Positions 35,578 through 45,684 of a DNA stretch of 64,000 bases are shown piece by piece (position 1 is the stretch's first letter; each line of letters begins with the position of its first letter). The stretch is taken from NCBI GenBank assembly GCA_036971615.1, contig JAYKKR010000041.1, forward strand, positions 124,001-188,000, given 5' to 3'. The notes under the pieces are model-generated. The model did not search any database. It was not told the DNA's origin and worked only from the letters and a program-made list of their open reading frames with translations. Source of the stretch: Amyloporia xantha. Taxonomy: Eukaryota > Basidiomycota > Agaricomycetes > Polyporales > Adustoporiaceae. The translations under genes were made by a program, and so were the position numbers.

Positions 35578-36111
35578 TCACTTGTGAATGGCACGCGCAA
35601 TGGTACTGGCAATGGGGCGCGTAAGAAAGCACATGGCATAATAATACCAGGGCACTATGACTTGGCGAATGGATAAGATGATGTCGCAGGGAATTAGAAG
35701 TGTGCGCTGGTCGATGTGCTCGAGTGATGCTGTGGATAGCTTCCAGGATGTTATGCGGATGGCTGTGGCCGATATGAAATCTGCAATGTCTCCTAAGAAG
35801 ACAGGGCCGATGGATTCATGATAGAACCAAGTGTGTAGCTTGAGTGCTGGTTCGCCAGCCTCGATAGCCAGATGGTAACAGGTGGCTCCAAAGGTAGCTA
35901 AATAGTGCACATTGCGCAGCTGGGCGACATTGAGTTGGTCCTGAGGTATTCTATTACGCTCAGTAATCATAATAGACCAAATAGTTTGGAGTTGTCCCTG
36001 GACAACTCGCATAGAGGCAGGGCGAAGATATGGTAGCAGGACTGAGGTCGACATTATAGAGTAGTAGCTGCTTGATACAGAGAAAGGACGGTGATAGTGA
36101 CAGCGTGTCAT
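35578..36111 (-). CDS. Uncharacterised 177-residue ORF between pol and the 3' LTR
   Basis: An open frame on the coding strand of the retrotransposon, starting 62 bp after the pol stop and ending 65 bp before the 3' LTR, the place where an env-like or accessory gene sits in some LTR elements. The product has several hydrophobic or aromatic stretches (for example VIVPWYYYAMCFL near the C-terminus) but no clear signal peptide and no recognised family. The last codons overlap a possible splice donor (AAGTGAGTG), so it could also be an exon. It may be a captured host fragment, a real accessory protein or chance. Confidence 0.4.
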   Translation of the reverse strand: MTRCHYHRPFSVSSSYYSIMSTSVLLPYLRPASMRVVQGQLQTIWSIMITERNRIPQDQLNVAQLRNVHYLATFGATCYHLAIEAGEPALKLHTWFYHESIGPVFLGDIADFISATAIRITSWKLSTASLEHIDQRTLLIPCDIILSIRQVIVPWYYYAMCFLTRPIASTIARAIHK

Positions 36112-36172
36112 TTAAGACGATCGTGTGAATCATTGATACACTTTTGGAAGCATTAATTCTGATCGAAGTAGG

Positions 36173-39100
36173 TTAATCCCATGCATTCCATTGGTCATCA
36201 TTGTCTGATGCGATCCAATCATCCGAGGATTCTGATGCAAACATAGAATCTGAATTTGAGTCGTCTTCTTCTGTTACAGGTTCTGAAGATGAGTCCGCCT
36301 CTATGTTTTCCAAATACAAGTCTCTGGGAACACGAGGCTTATAAGGTAATAGTCGAAAACCAGCAACTGCCTTTAACATTACTGTTCCATCTAATTCTTT
36401 AAGGATGTATGATCCTGATTTTCTGGCGCGTACAATTTCATATGGTCCCAAATAACGCTGACTATACTTGCTTGTAAGTCCAGCGTCTCGTTGGGAGTTC
36501 CGCACTAGTACCAAATCCTTTGGCTTTAGTCTTTCTTTTCTTAATCGATGCTCAAACTTCTGCTCAAATTGAGCCTTTGACCTTATTCTGGTTCTGACTA
36601 TTGTCTGAGCGGCTCTTTCCATGTCGGCTGGTCTCTTCTCTAGTTGTCGCAGTCTAAGTGCTAATAATTCCGCGGTGGACATTCCTGATTTAAACCCTTT
36701 CACCAGGAAAGTAGCTTCCGTCAGATCAAATGGTAAGACAGGGTCGGTTCCAAACATTAGGAAATAAGGGCTAAATCCTGTAGAGCGACGAGTCGTGATT
36801 TTATCTGCAAAGAAAGCATGTGGAACTCTGTAAGGCCATGAGGAAATCTTCTTTCCGCAGTCCTTAAGTATACTTTCTCTGATAACAAAATGACCTTGTT
36901 CTACTAGTCCGGTCGCATGTTTATTGTAAGGCGAGATTCTAATCTGAGGGATTCCATATCTTTGTAACAGCTTCTCAAATGCTCCAGCCATTTCTGATCC
37001 ATTATCTGTGACGACTTCTGTGATATGTCCATATCGACAGATTATTTCTTCCCAGAAAAATCTGGCTAGCTCTGTAGAATTTGCTTTCTTTAAAGCTCGG
37101 CCTTCTGCAGCATGAGTTAAATCATCTCGGGCTGCTACAATATAATGATATCCATGGGCTTTAGGCATGAACATAACATCCACATATATCTGAGTGAAAA
37201 TAGTGACTGGTGATCTTATAGTAGGAGGAATTTCTACTCTCTTTGTACTCCAAATTTGGCATTCGTGGCATGAGCTGACATGGTGTTTAACATCTTGGAA
37301 TTGATGAGGCCAGAAGAATCTATCTCTGATATGATAGAAAACTCCATGAACTCCTCTGTGTCCTAGCTTTTCATGTGCATGGGTCATAATTGCTATTCTT
37401 TTATCTGGCATGAAGACTACTAGCAAAGGTGTCCTTCCTTTTCTTCTTTTGAACATGGCTGCCCCTTGTAAGAAAAACTGGGTAGCTTTCTTCAAAAACC
37501 TCTGCTTAGCTTGAGAAGTAGGAAATATTGGAGTTTCTAGGGTTTTTAGAAAATGTTGAATATCTAGCAGGATTTTCTCTTGCTTTGAGTTGATGGCTAG
37601 ACATGAAGGCAAAAATGTAGGAATTTTTATGGGGACTGGCTGAATATAGAATGATAGGAGAGCAATATCATCTAACCATCCATCAGATTCTGCTGTTTCC
37701 AGAATATCTTCTTCAGTAGGCTCTCTTCTAGATAAAGCATCTGGTCCTCTATGTTTATCTGCAGGAATATGTCGAAGTTCAAAGGTAAATAATAAAATGC
37801 CTTGAATCCATCTATTTATAGTGGCATTAGGTTGTAGGTCTGGCTTGTTCAGCATATCTTTGATATATTTTGCATCTACTTCCAAGATTAAGTTTTTGAT
37901 TCCTATAAGGTATAGTCTCCAGTGACGCAAAGCTCTGTAGCATCCAAATAGCTCCAATTTCGGTTGGCTATATCTGGCTTCTCTTTCATTAAAAGGAAGT
38001 GAACCATACCTAGCTGGTCTCCGTTTTCCTTGTTCGTCATCCTGAGACAGAATAAATCCAACTGCAACAATGCTGGAATCAATTGACATGTAAACAGGTC
38101 GATCTGAAGTATAATCAATGGGTCGCAAAGCTGGGGCGGAAGCCACTAATTGCTTGAGGTGCTCAAAAGCTTCCTGCCTTCTTTCATCCCAAACCAACAC
38201 TGCATCTTTTCTGGTAAGTTCTACCAAAGGTCTCGCAATTGCAGAGTAATCTTTGATCCAAATCCGCACTGTTCCGCATAATCCCATAAACTCGCGTACA
38301 TTCTTTACTGTTTTTAATTCAGGCCATTTTAATATCTTTGAAACCTTTCCGTCTTCTGGTAATCTTCCTTCTGGCGTACACTTCTGTCCTACAATCACGA
38401 CTTCTGGTTTACAGAGCTGAATTTTCTTTGGAGAGAATGTGGCACCAGCCTCTCCAACACGATGCATAATGCGGTGAACATCTATCGCATGTTCCCAAAT
38501 AAACCTTCTAATTCCTGGATTTTCTTTCAAAGTCTCTGGTTTACCTTCTTCATCTAAGTACTGAGTTGTGGGTCCTTTCACTGGAAGATCATCTATAAAG
38601 ACATTGGCAACATGGGGAATTTCTTCTTGAAGAATGAAGGTCATACAGTTTTGAAATTCAGCTGGTGAATTTGTATATCCCATAGGCATAGAAGTAATGC
38701 GTAGAAGACCGAGTGGTGTCATAAATGATGTAAGGTCTCTACTATTTGGATGGACTTTGCGTGCGTCAAAGCCCCAAAATAAATCAAATACTGTATAGCA
38801 CTGTCGTCCCGCAAAAGGCTCTACAAAGTCATCCAATATTGGCGGTGAGCCTGCATCGCGAATAGATACTTTATTTAAAGGTTGAAGGTCATGGACAATC
38901 CTAAGATCACCATTCTTTTTGGTTACGCAGAACCATCTTGATCGATATGAAGATTGACTGGGTTCATAAACTCCTGCTGAGATTTTTTCTTTAAGTAGCT
39001 TTATAACTCTGTCTTTAATACCTGGTGCAATAGGAATGTTGGGAAATGCCCAGGGTTCATGTGGTTCCACTGGAATTATATAGGGAGTGAAATAATCTTC

Positions 39101-39673
39101 TCTTAAAGTTCCTCTATCTTCTTCTCCAAAGGCCAAGGATCTTTCATTTAAGCCCAAGATATAAAGGAATAGCTTTTCTTCTTCAGGCCATAGGTATCCA
39201 TCTTTATTTATATTTAATGCATTTATTCTTTCTTGAGTTAACTTCTTTGTTGGAACAAAGGTAGGAGGTATCTTTGGTAAGGGAATAAGGGACTTCAAAG
39301 GATCCTCTGGTATCCTTCTAATAACTCTAGCATCTTCAGGGAATACTCCTGGTACAGGTTTGACTTTCTTATCTACCTTTTTATAAGCTCCAAAGGTAGA
39401 CTTATCGCTTTCAAATTCTGGAATATAAGTCCAAAAGCAATTTGGAATTGTCCTAACTTGGGTATATACAGGGGTATTTAAGTCAGTTCTGCCGGAGGAC
39501 TGACTGTAACGAGATAGCAATGATAACGACAAAGTACGAGATAGCAAGCACGACGCGCTCCGAGATAGCAGCATACAGGACGAGGGCAACGGAAATGAGG
39601 TAGAGTTGGGCATATATGTATCATATGGCATATGGGGCATATAGAAAGACAAGTCCGAATTTGATAAGTGCAT
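36173..39673 (-). CDS. pol: Retrotransposon Pol polyprotein: reverse transcriptase, RNase H, integrase
   Basis: An uninterrupted frame of 1166 residues. Reverse transcriptase lies at about 220-430, with FIDDLP at 359-364 (the YxDD site as FIDD). RNase H lies at about 525-650, with Asp 532 in YMSIDSS. The integrase zinc region (HEKLGHRGVHG..CHEC) is at about 766-805. The integrase core has Asp 832, Asp 890 and Glu 925, the last two 35 apart (DD35E). A GPY/F-like segment (YLGPYEIVRARKSGSYIL) is near the C-terminus, followed by an acidic Ser/Asp-rich tail with no chromodomain seen. The first 65 or so residues look non-coding in composition, so the true start may be a spliced or frameshifted junction close to TDLNTPVYTQV. 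It shares the frame of gag-protease, but ORF2 between them is in another frame. Confidence 0.95.
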   Translation of the reverse strand: MHLSNSDLSFYMPHMPYDTYMPNSTSFPLPSSCMLLSRSASCLLSRTLSLSLLSRYSQSSGRTDLNTPVYTQVRTIPNCFWTYIPEFESDKSTFGAYKKVDKKVKPVPGVFPEDARVIRRIPEDPLKSLIPLPKIPPTFVPTKKLTQERINALNINKDGYLWPEEEKLFLYILGLNERSLAFGEEDRGTLREDYFTPYIIPVEPHEPWAFPNIPIAPGIKDRVIKLLKEKISAGVYEPSQSSYRSRWFCVTKKNGDLRIVHDLQPLNKVSIRDAGSPPILDDFVEPFAGRQCYTVFDLFWGFDARKVHPNSRDLTSFMTPLGLLRITSMPMGYTNSPAEFQNCMTFILQEEIPHVANVFIDDLPVKGPTTQYLDEEGKPETLKENPGIRRFIWEHAIDVHRIMHRVGEAGATFSPKKIQLCKPEVVIVGQKCTPEGRLPEDGKVSKILKWPELKTVKNVREFMGLCGTVRIWIKDYSAIARPLVELTRKDAVLVWDERRQEAFEHLKQLVASAPALRPIDYTSDRPVYMSIDSSIVAVGFILSQDDEQGKRRPARYGSLPFNEREARYSQPKLELFGCYRALRHWRLYLIGIKNLILEVDAKYIKDMLNKPDLQPNATINRWIQGILLFTFELRHIPADKHRGPDALSRREPTEEDILETAESDGWLDDIALLSFYIQPVPIKIPTFLPSCLAINSKQEKILLDIQHFLKTLETPIFPTSQAKQRFLKKATQFFLQGAAMFKRRKGRTPLLVVFMPDKRIAIMTHAHEKLGHRGVHGVFYHIRDRFFWPHQFQDVKHHVSSCHECQIWSTKRVEIPPTIRSPVTIFTQIYVDVMFMPKAHGYHYIVAARDDLTHAAEGRALKKANSTELARFFWEEIICRYGHITEVVTDNGSEMAGAFEKLLQRYGIPQIRISPYNKHATGLVEQGHFVIRESILKDCGKKISSWPYRVPHAFFADKITTRRSTGFSPYFLMFGTDPVLPFDLTEATFLVKGFKSGMSTAELLALRLRQLEKRPADMERAAQTIVRTRIRSKAQFEQKFEHRLRKERLKPKDLVLVRNSQRDAGLTSKYSQRYLGPYEIVRARKSGSYILKELDGTVMLKAVAGFRLLPYKPRVPRDLYLENIEADSSSEPVTEEDDSNSDSMFASESSDDWIASDNDDQWNAWD

Positions 39674-39695
39674 AGGGGCATTATAAGTCGTCCAC

Positions 39696-40697
39696 CTACT
39701 TCGAGTTGAAGGGACGAAAAGACCTTACCTCGCCGAACATAGCCAGTTCGACACAATACTCTACCATCGGCTCAATGAGCACAGCCGTTGCCTCCGCAAT
39801 CATATCCTGGATGTGACCACGTGTTTCGTCTCGAAAGGCTTGAAGATCCTCCGGCGTAGCGTACCTTGCATACAGATCCTCTCCCGTACTTGCACTACTA
39901 CCGACTGGTGAGGGAAGACCTGACAGACTTGCTCGAGGCTCGCTGCAGGAACGCGCTTCGTATTCGAATTCGGAGACCAAAGATGGCGGAGGCGTGGGAG
40001 GGACGGACGGTAGACTGACCTCATTCGAGACGTCAACGTCGTCTAGGTAGGAAACGGCCGAATCTGATGCCACGCGCGCATGGTAGACGAGAGGCGTCGG
40101 AAGAGCCGAGACTGGCGTCGGCGCGTCAGGTACGCATCGCTTCGTCGTGCTGCCTCTAGTTTCGGAGGGCTGAAAGAGTAAGGAATGAAGTGAGCCAGAT
40201 CTGCTATTTTGCAGATGATCGTTGGCGGAGGCCAATCCGACTGCGCTTACAGGTAAAAGGGTGGTTGGCAGCGTAATTTCGCCCAATCCATCTGATAACG
40301 CCGTTGCGGAAACCGTGTTTTGAAGTGAGTCGACTAGAGTTTGAACTAACAGCTTGATTTCGTCTGACTCCCAGACTACGTCTCCCGACAGAGACGTCGT
40401 CGAGCCCTTCGCGCCTTCGTCGACTGCCGGCTGACGTTGGCGGGGGTCCTGCGTACGATCTTCCGGTCGCGCTGTAGCATCAAGTAAGGCAGCACGGGTA
40501 CTGGCGAAGTTAGCCGCACCGTCCTTGCCGTCATTTTCGATCGCGTCGCTTTGTTCGATGTCCATCGGCTCGCTCGCGTAGGCCGAGCTGGCGTCGTCTT
40601 TCTCCACTCCTTCGGCTAGGCTGGGCGGTTGCGGCAGTAGTTCGAAGTTTCCGGAGTAGGAGGCGCTGTTGTTCGTTATGCTGGGGGCGTACCACAC
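39696..40697 (-). CDS. Retrotransposon ORF2, Ser/Pro/Thr/Ala-rich protein of 333 residues
   Basis: This frame overlaps the end of gag-protease by 22 bp in the -1 phase and stops just before pol opens. The product is mostly disordered in composition (S, P, T, A, D, E) with a possible helix at the C-terminal end (EDLQAFRDETRGHIQDMIAEATAV). No family was recognised. A good splice donor (GAGGTAAGG) lies just before its stop, so it could be a coding exon leading into pol. The overlap suggests translation by -1 frameshifting, re-initiation or splicing; the sequence alone does not decide. Confidence 0.6.
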   Translation of the reverse strand: MWYAPSITNNSASYSGNFELLPQPPSLAEGVEKDDASSAYASEPMDIEQSDAIENDGKDGAANFASTRAALLDATARPEDRTQDPRQRQPAVDEGAKGSTTSLSGDVVWESDEIKLLVQTLVDSLQNTVSATALSDGLGEITLPTTLLPVSAVGLASANDHLQNSRSGSLHSLLFQPSETRGSTTKRCVPDAPTPVSALPTPLVYHARVASDSAVSYLDDVDVSNEVSLPSVPPTPPPSLVSEFEYEARSCSEPRASLSGLPSPVGSSASTGEDLYARYATPEDLQAFRDETRGHIQDMIAEATAVLIEPMVEYCVELAMFGEVRSFRPFNSK

Positions 40698-43600
40698 TCG
40701 ACCAGCAGGATAGCCATATACGGGATAAGGGGCGTAGTAGAAGGGGGAGGTATATACGCGTTTGTTGCGTAACTAGGCGCAGGCGGTCCTACAGGTGGCT
40801 GATCTTGCATTGACTCGCGGGCGCATAGCCGTTCGACTGGCTGCATGCTTGTCGAACTAGGCGTGCTCGGCGCAGCGCTGTCGGCGGCGCCGTCGCATTG
40901 TTCGTCGGTGGCCTGAGGTGAAGGTTTATCAAGAAAGAGATGCCCGTACTTTCGTTCGAAGATTTGTCCTCTTTTCTGCTGCACCACCTTCTTCCTTTTC
41001 TTCCTCTCCTGCTGCTTCATTCTCGTGATCTCCCTCCCTAATCTTTCCAACCTTTCGTCCTCCTCCTCCTGTGCTCGAACCGTGGCAGCGTCGTCGAGTC
41101 CGTAGGGTGCGCGGTCGAGTTCCAACCTCAAATCAAGATCGCTAGTGTTCGGTGGTGAGTCGTCACTATTATCGATAACTGCTGTGTCTAGCGTCTCGTA
41201 GATCGGCGAGGCGTAGCCGGCGTGATTGTCGATACACTTAGACGGCGCGGCGATCTTAAAACCACCGTTTGGCTCGTTGAGCGAAGCACGGTCGTTGTCT
41301 AGCGGCTCGATTCGAATGTCGGTCGTTCCTGAGCCCAGGAGTAAGGAGCTGTCTGAGATGATTGCTGGAACTGGCAGAGAGCAGGACTCAGTCGTATCAG
41401 TACAGAGAGGTTCGTCGAGCTGGGCAGCGGCGAGGTCGTGGTCGTCGTTGCCTGCCGGGTGTGCGCTTAGCGTCAACGCGTCCAGCGCGTGGCCTCGGGC
41501 GTCGGCGTCGCTACCCGAGCTTATGTATTCCAAGCTGGGGAGCCTATCCTCGTCGGGCGCGGCGTAGGCATCTTCCGTGCGCGTAGCGTCGTAGTTGTCC
41601 GAGTAGCGAGTTTCATAGTAGGAGTCGGAAGGAAAGATTCGTATATAAGCTTGGCCGTGTCGCTCGAAGGGGTAAACACGAGAGCTATGCAAACCGGGGG
41701 GTCCTGCAGCATGCCCGTTGAGGCTGGCTTCCGGCAACACCCAATCCTCATAGGGGCAGCCTTCCCACATACCGAACGCTTGCGGGTACGCGAAAGTCGG
41801 CGCGATCTCGGCTTCGTATGTCTCAGCGTCGTAGGTACCGGGAGTGATGATAGGTAAAATTGATTCTCGTTCGCGACTTGCGTGGGTGAGGAATACATCG
41901 AGCGAGTCCTGTACCGAATACTGGGCGTAGTCAACGTTTGTGTCGGGCGCGTTCTCGGGTACAGCGAGTAGCTCGAGGTGATTGTCGTTTGTGAAGGGGT
42001 GCTTGAAAATCAAGTAAGTGCCGTCATTCCGCTCGTCGATCGAGATATGGTTTCCGCGCTGCCACGGTCGTCCGAGCAGCATAGCGAACGGGACTTGTTC
42101 GGCAACGTATAAGTTAGCCCACGTTATGGCGCCGCCGCATCGTAACGGAACGTTCTGAACTAGCCCGACCAGTTTGCCCTCGCCACCGTTGGCATCCTTC
42201 ATGGTAATTTGGAGACTTTTGTCCAGCGGGCGGCGAATGACGTTCTTCCATACGCGTTGATGTATAATGTTGATCATTGACCCCGTGTCGACGATCGAGT
42301 CAACTGGGTTGCCATCGCATTCAACAGTGAGATGGATTAGTGGGCCGCGGTTGTGTGTGACAATCGTTGCGGCAACCTGGGCAACCTGGGGGGGCTGAAT
42401 AAATTTCTTAAATTTGATAACGTTTTGAAGTTGATGATTTACCTCTTTCGAAGAACCGATGACTTCACCGACGGACAGCGTTAAAGGGGTATTTAGGATG
42501 CGGTCGAGAATTGTCAGGGGTTGAACCTGGCGTGAGACAGCCGATTGGAGCTGAGGTAAGCGTTTAGCTTTGTCTCCGGCTGGGGTAGCTTTGCTTACCG
42601 AATCAATCCCTACGGCCGGCGTAGGGAGGATGGGGTCTTCCATTATGGCGTCGTCGTCAATCTCGACGGTGGGTTTGCGAGCGTTGGCAGGAACAGATGG
42701 ACTATTACGGGAGGAGTCTGGTAGGGAAGGTTTAGCTGTGGCTGGAGGAACGGCAGGTCGGGGATTCCCGCGCTCTAGCCCGTCGGCCTTGCGGGCCCAC
42801 GCAGGCTTCGGCGGAGGGAACACACCCTCGAAACGTACCTTCCGAGCTTCCTTAGTAGACTTCGGAGTACGCTCCGCAGGTAGGACTAAAATGTCAGAGT
42901 CTGCGTCGCTGTCAGAACTGTAATAGAAGACGTCCGGAGAAGTGATAAGGTTCGTTTGGACGGCTTCCTGCCGCTTTTGTACTGCGTGAACAATAGGCTC
43001 TGTCCCATTGCGCCTAATGGGGGAACCGTCTGCCATAACAATTCTGCCCATATTGTCCTTACGGACAATCCCTTTGTTGACCATGTCATTTATTGTGTTA
43101 CAATAATTGAGTGTATGTCCAGGTTTCCCGCAGCCATAACACAATGTGTCCCTTCGCATATTGTCTCTATACTCATTGTTCTGTCTGTACTCATTATTCT
43201 GTGAATTCAGTGGTCCAGAACTATTCCGGGGTGGTCTAGAGGTGTACATAGGTCCGGATGGGGTTTCTGATACCATTACTGGTGGTTTGACTATAAATTT
43301 AATATCCCGGTCTTTCTTCAAGGCTTTATAATATAAAGCGGCATAGTTAGTATCATTAATGTCCATAGTTTGAAGTCGTTTAATTAAAACTTCCATTTCT
43401 TCTTGACTTTCTGCCTGAAGCCGATCTTCATTGTTAAGCGCCCTCAGACGCTGGCGCGCTGTAGGTCCAGCTTCTGCTCGCTTGGCTCGCAGCTTTTCCT
43501 TTGCTGCTATCCGCTCATTATGTCGTAACTTTTCTGCTCTTGTTTCTTTACTACTTCTTCTAAGCACGTCGTCATCATCTGAATCACTAAAATCTGGATC

Positions 43601-44254
43601 TGATGATCCTGATCGATCTCGATCACTTAGATCATCAGAGTCAGATGAGAAACCATCGGCGTCAAACCGATCACGTCTAAACATTTCTTCAAGTGCTGTT
43701 AGTATATCTGCTACATCAAAAGGATCTTTCAAATTGTGTGTCGTTTTTCGTCGCAGAATACGAAGTTCAAGTCGAGCTTGAATATGTTTGGGTATTCCAT
43801 ACCAAAAATATTCTTTGAATGTTGCTTCATCAATCAGAGTAGTATTCAAGAGCCATCCCGCTATTCTTTGGAAACCTCGGTCATAATTTCTGACATCTGT
43901 CATTGATCGCATAGGTCTTCGTCGCGTTTTACGACAATATTCTTTCAGATCTTGTTTCTTGAATCGCCTTTCGTTCCGGTCTGAATCATATAATTTCTTG
44001 AGTTGATCTTTCAACTCGTCCCAGTTAGGGGTGATGTAATGAGGGAGTGCTTCTAATACTTCCCTGACTGAACTACTGCAGTATCGTCGTAAAGTCTTAC
44101 ACTTTTCTGTTTCATCGGTGACATTATTGTAAGATAACAAAGCTTCGTATTCTTCAAGAAATTCTTTTATATAAGAAGACTGTCCTTTGAAGGTCCTAGG
44201 TGCTGACTTTGAGCCCCGTATGGGCATATCATGGACTGATCGTGCTGCTGCCAT
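40676..44254 (-). CDS. gag: Gag-protease polyprotein of the LTR retrotransposon
   Basis: An open frame of 1192 residues. Residues 15-200 carry a retrotransposon Gag-like helical region (YIKEFLEEYEALLSYNNVTD..LRRYC..FKEYFWYGIPKHIQ), followed by an acidic Asp/Ser stretch (200-230). A CCHC zinc knuckle starts at Cys 372 (CYGCGKPGHTLNYC). An aspartic protease lies at about 630-760 with the active-site triplet Asp-Thr-Gly at 656-658 (SIVDTGSMINII) and the later MLLGRPW block. After the protease come about 400 residues of acidic, disordered sequence and a Lys/Arg/Glu-rich helix (RMKQQERKKRKK), which is unusually long. Upstream of the ATG the same frame stays open through a Ser/Thr/Pro-rich repeat to about 44560, but no earlier ATG was seen. 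Confidence 0.93.
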   Translation of the reverse strand: MAAARSVHDMPIRGSKSAPRTFKGQSSYIKEFLEEYEALLSYNNVTDETEKCKTLRRYCSSSVREVLEALPHYITPNWDELKDQLKKLYDSDRNERRFKKQDLKEYCRKTRRRPMRSMTDVRNYDRGFQRIAGWLLNTTLIDEATFKEYFWYGIPKHIQARLELRILRRKTTHNLKDPFDVADILTALEEMFRRDRFDADGFSSDSDDLSDRDRSGSSDPDFSDSDDDDVLRRSSKETRAEKLRHNERIAAKEKLRAKRAEAGPTARQRLRALNNEDRLQAESQEEMEVLIKRLQTMDINDTNYAALYYKALKKDRDIKFIVKPPVMVSETPSGPMYTSRPPRNSSGPLNSQNNEYRQNNEYRDNMRRDTLCYGCGKPGHTLNYCNTINDMVNKGIVRKDNMGRIVMADGSPIRRNGTEPIVHAVQKRQEAVQTNLITSPDVFYYSSDSDADSDILVLPAERTPKSTKEARKVRFEGVFPPPKPAWARKADGLERGNPRPAVPPATAKPSLPDSSRNSPSVPANARKPTVEIDDDAIMEDPILPTPAVGIDSVSKATPAGDKAKRLPQLQSAVSRQVQPLTILDRILNTPLTLSVGEVIGSSKEVNHQLQNVIKFKKFIQPPQVAQVAATIVTHNRGPLIHLTVECDGNPVDSIVDTGSMINIIHQRVWKNVIRRPLDKSLQITMKDANGGEGKLVGLVQNVPLRCGGAITWANLYVAEQVPFAMLLGRPWQRGNHISIDERNDGTYLIFKHPFTNDNHLELLAVPENAPDTNVDYAQYSVQDSLDVFLTHASRERESILPIITPGTYDAETYEAEIAPTFAYPQAFGMWEGCPYEDWVLPEASLNGHAAGPPGLHSSRVYPFERHGQAYIRIFPSDSYYETRYSDNYDATRTEDAYAAPDEDRLPSLEYISSGSDADARGHALDALTLSAHPAGNDDHDLAAAQLDEPLCTDTTESCSLPVPAIISDSSLLLGSGTTDIRIEPLDNDRASLNEPNGGFKIAAPSKCIDNHAGYASPIYETLDTAVIDNSDDSPPNTSDLDLRLELDRAPYGLDDAATVRAQEEEDERLERLGREITRMKQQERKKRKKVVQQKRGQIFERKYGHLFLDKPSPQATDEQCDGAADSAAPSTPSSTSMQPVERLCARESMQDQPPVGPPAPSYATNAYIPPPSTTPLIPYMAILLVECGTPPA

Positions 44255-44620
44255 GTTTCTTATCGTCTGGGGTGTGCTGGTACTACTGGGTAAAACTGAA
44301 GTACTGGGTACTGTGGTGGGTACTGGTACTGAACTGGATGTTGTGACTGGTGCTGTTGGTGCTGATACTGAGGTTGTACTGGGTAAAACACTGGGTAATA
44401 AACTACCTGATGGGGTGTTACTACTTGGCGAGTGCTGACTTGGTGGTGAATTGGAATTACTGGAAGGAGTAACAGAGGATACTGAGGATATCTCTGTTGA
44501 TAAAGTAGATGGTGAGTCTCCACTGGAGTGCGACAGCTTGTCTGTGGCAATACGTATGTAGTGGAGGGATACAGTTTGGAGATGGAGTAGATTTAGAATA
44601 AACTAATTTCCAATTCTACC

Positions 44621-44638
44621 CCCTCGCGGTGGGCTCCA
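44621..44638 (-). other. Candidate primer-binding site
   Basis: TGGAGCCCACCGCGAGGG on the minus strand, four bases after the end of the 5' LTR. It begins TGG, as expected for pairing with a tRNA 3' CCA end. The matching tRNA was not identified. Confidence 0.6.
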
Positions 44639-44642
44639 ACTT

Positions 44643-45684
44643 TGACGAGCGAAAGAGTGACTATATAAAAATAATCACAATTTCCTGAGATAACCGGTCC
44701 TGATCCAAGACAGGTAGTTTCTCAGTTGTTCTTGTAGAATATTAGGATTTGTTTGTTGTTTTAGATGGTTTTGGGTGACTTTAATCAAAAAGCCAAAGCA
44801 GTGATAAATGTAGACAAGCCTTCTTGACTTTCACACAGTAGATCACACTTTTAGAGAGTAACAGTAGCTTTATTCAGCTGTACAAACTTATGTACCTAGG
44901 CTGAAACTTAGAGCAGAGTGACCTCAAGGGCAAAGGTCAAGAGGTGATCTCAGGGGGGGAAAATGAGATGCTCTCTGCTCTGAAGTGGGCCTTTATATAC
45001 TAAAAGGTGTGGGAATTTTTAGACAATAGAAAATCTCTAACAATAAAGTAGAGTACAATAGGATTTACTAATTTTGGACTTCAATGAGCTACGGAAATCC
45101 TTTAGTACGTCTCAAAATATTGAAACAATGGAAATAAAAGATATTGTAGTACATATACGGTAGCTATATAATAGACCTTATGTCCTTCCCAATTCTCTCC
45201 TCAATAGGCTTTTATCCTTCATTGTCCTAGGATTCTTTTGTTCTAGTTGCCTAACTAGGTGAGTAATAGCCAAGGTGTCCCATTGTTGTGCTGTATTTGG
45301 AAGTACACCAGACTTGAGACAATTGAGAGTGACTTCCAAGCTGTCGGGTCCAAGTTTGCTACCTGATTTGGAAAGCATATATAATTTGATATAAGAATTA
45401 CAAGTAAGGAACGTATTAGACTTTGTGTCTAGTCGCCTTAGATGGCTCCGCTAATATTAATGACAGGTAACTTCTGTTGCTCTTCTTCGTCCAATTCGAC
45501 CGTCTCTTGAGATACTCCAGCGCACCATAAATCCATCTCCAATTCTTCCACTCGCAACCTCCTTTCCTTCTTGATAATGCGCCTGGGAGATGTATTAGTC
45601 TATGTTTGACTGGTGGATTGTTTCCTCAACTCCGACCCAGCACGGCTCATGAGTTGTTTTATTAAACAACATGCGTGCAGGTCA
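44643..45684 (-). repeat. 5' LTR
   Basis: 1042 bp, same sequence as 34471-35512 as far as compared. Contains the promoter of the element. Confidence 0.95.
44993..44999 (-). promoter_or_regulatory. TATA box of the LTR promoter
   Basis: TATATAA on the minus strand inside the 5' LTR (the matching copy is at 34821-34827). Transcription would run leftward through gag and pol. Confidence 0.55.

Larger units (their letters stand above)
34471..45684 (-). mobile_element. Ty3/gypsy-type LTR retrotransposon, full length, minus strand
   Basis: It is 11,214 bp, bounded by two 1042-bp direct LTRs that begin TGACGAGCG and end GCAGGTCA on the plus strand. CAAA lies outside at 34467-34470 and 45685-45688. 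Order in the direction of transcription (right to left): LTR, primer-binding site, gag-protease, a second ORF, pol (RT, RNase H, integrase), a fourth ORF, purine-rich tract, LTR. The RT to integrase order places it in the Ty3/gypsy group; no chromodomain was seen after the GPY/F-like region. Main frames are uninterrupted and the LTRs look identical, so insertion was recent. Confidence 0.95.

Noticed and set aside
41226..41857. Plus-strand open frames opposite gag-protease
   Set aside because: Shadow frames of the long minus-strand coding region.
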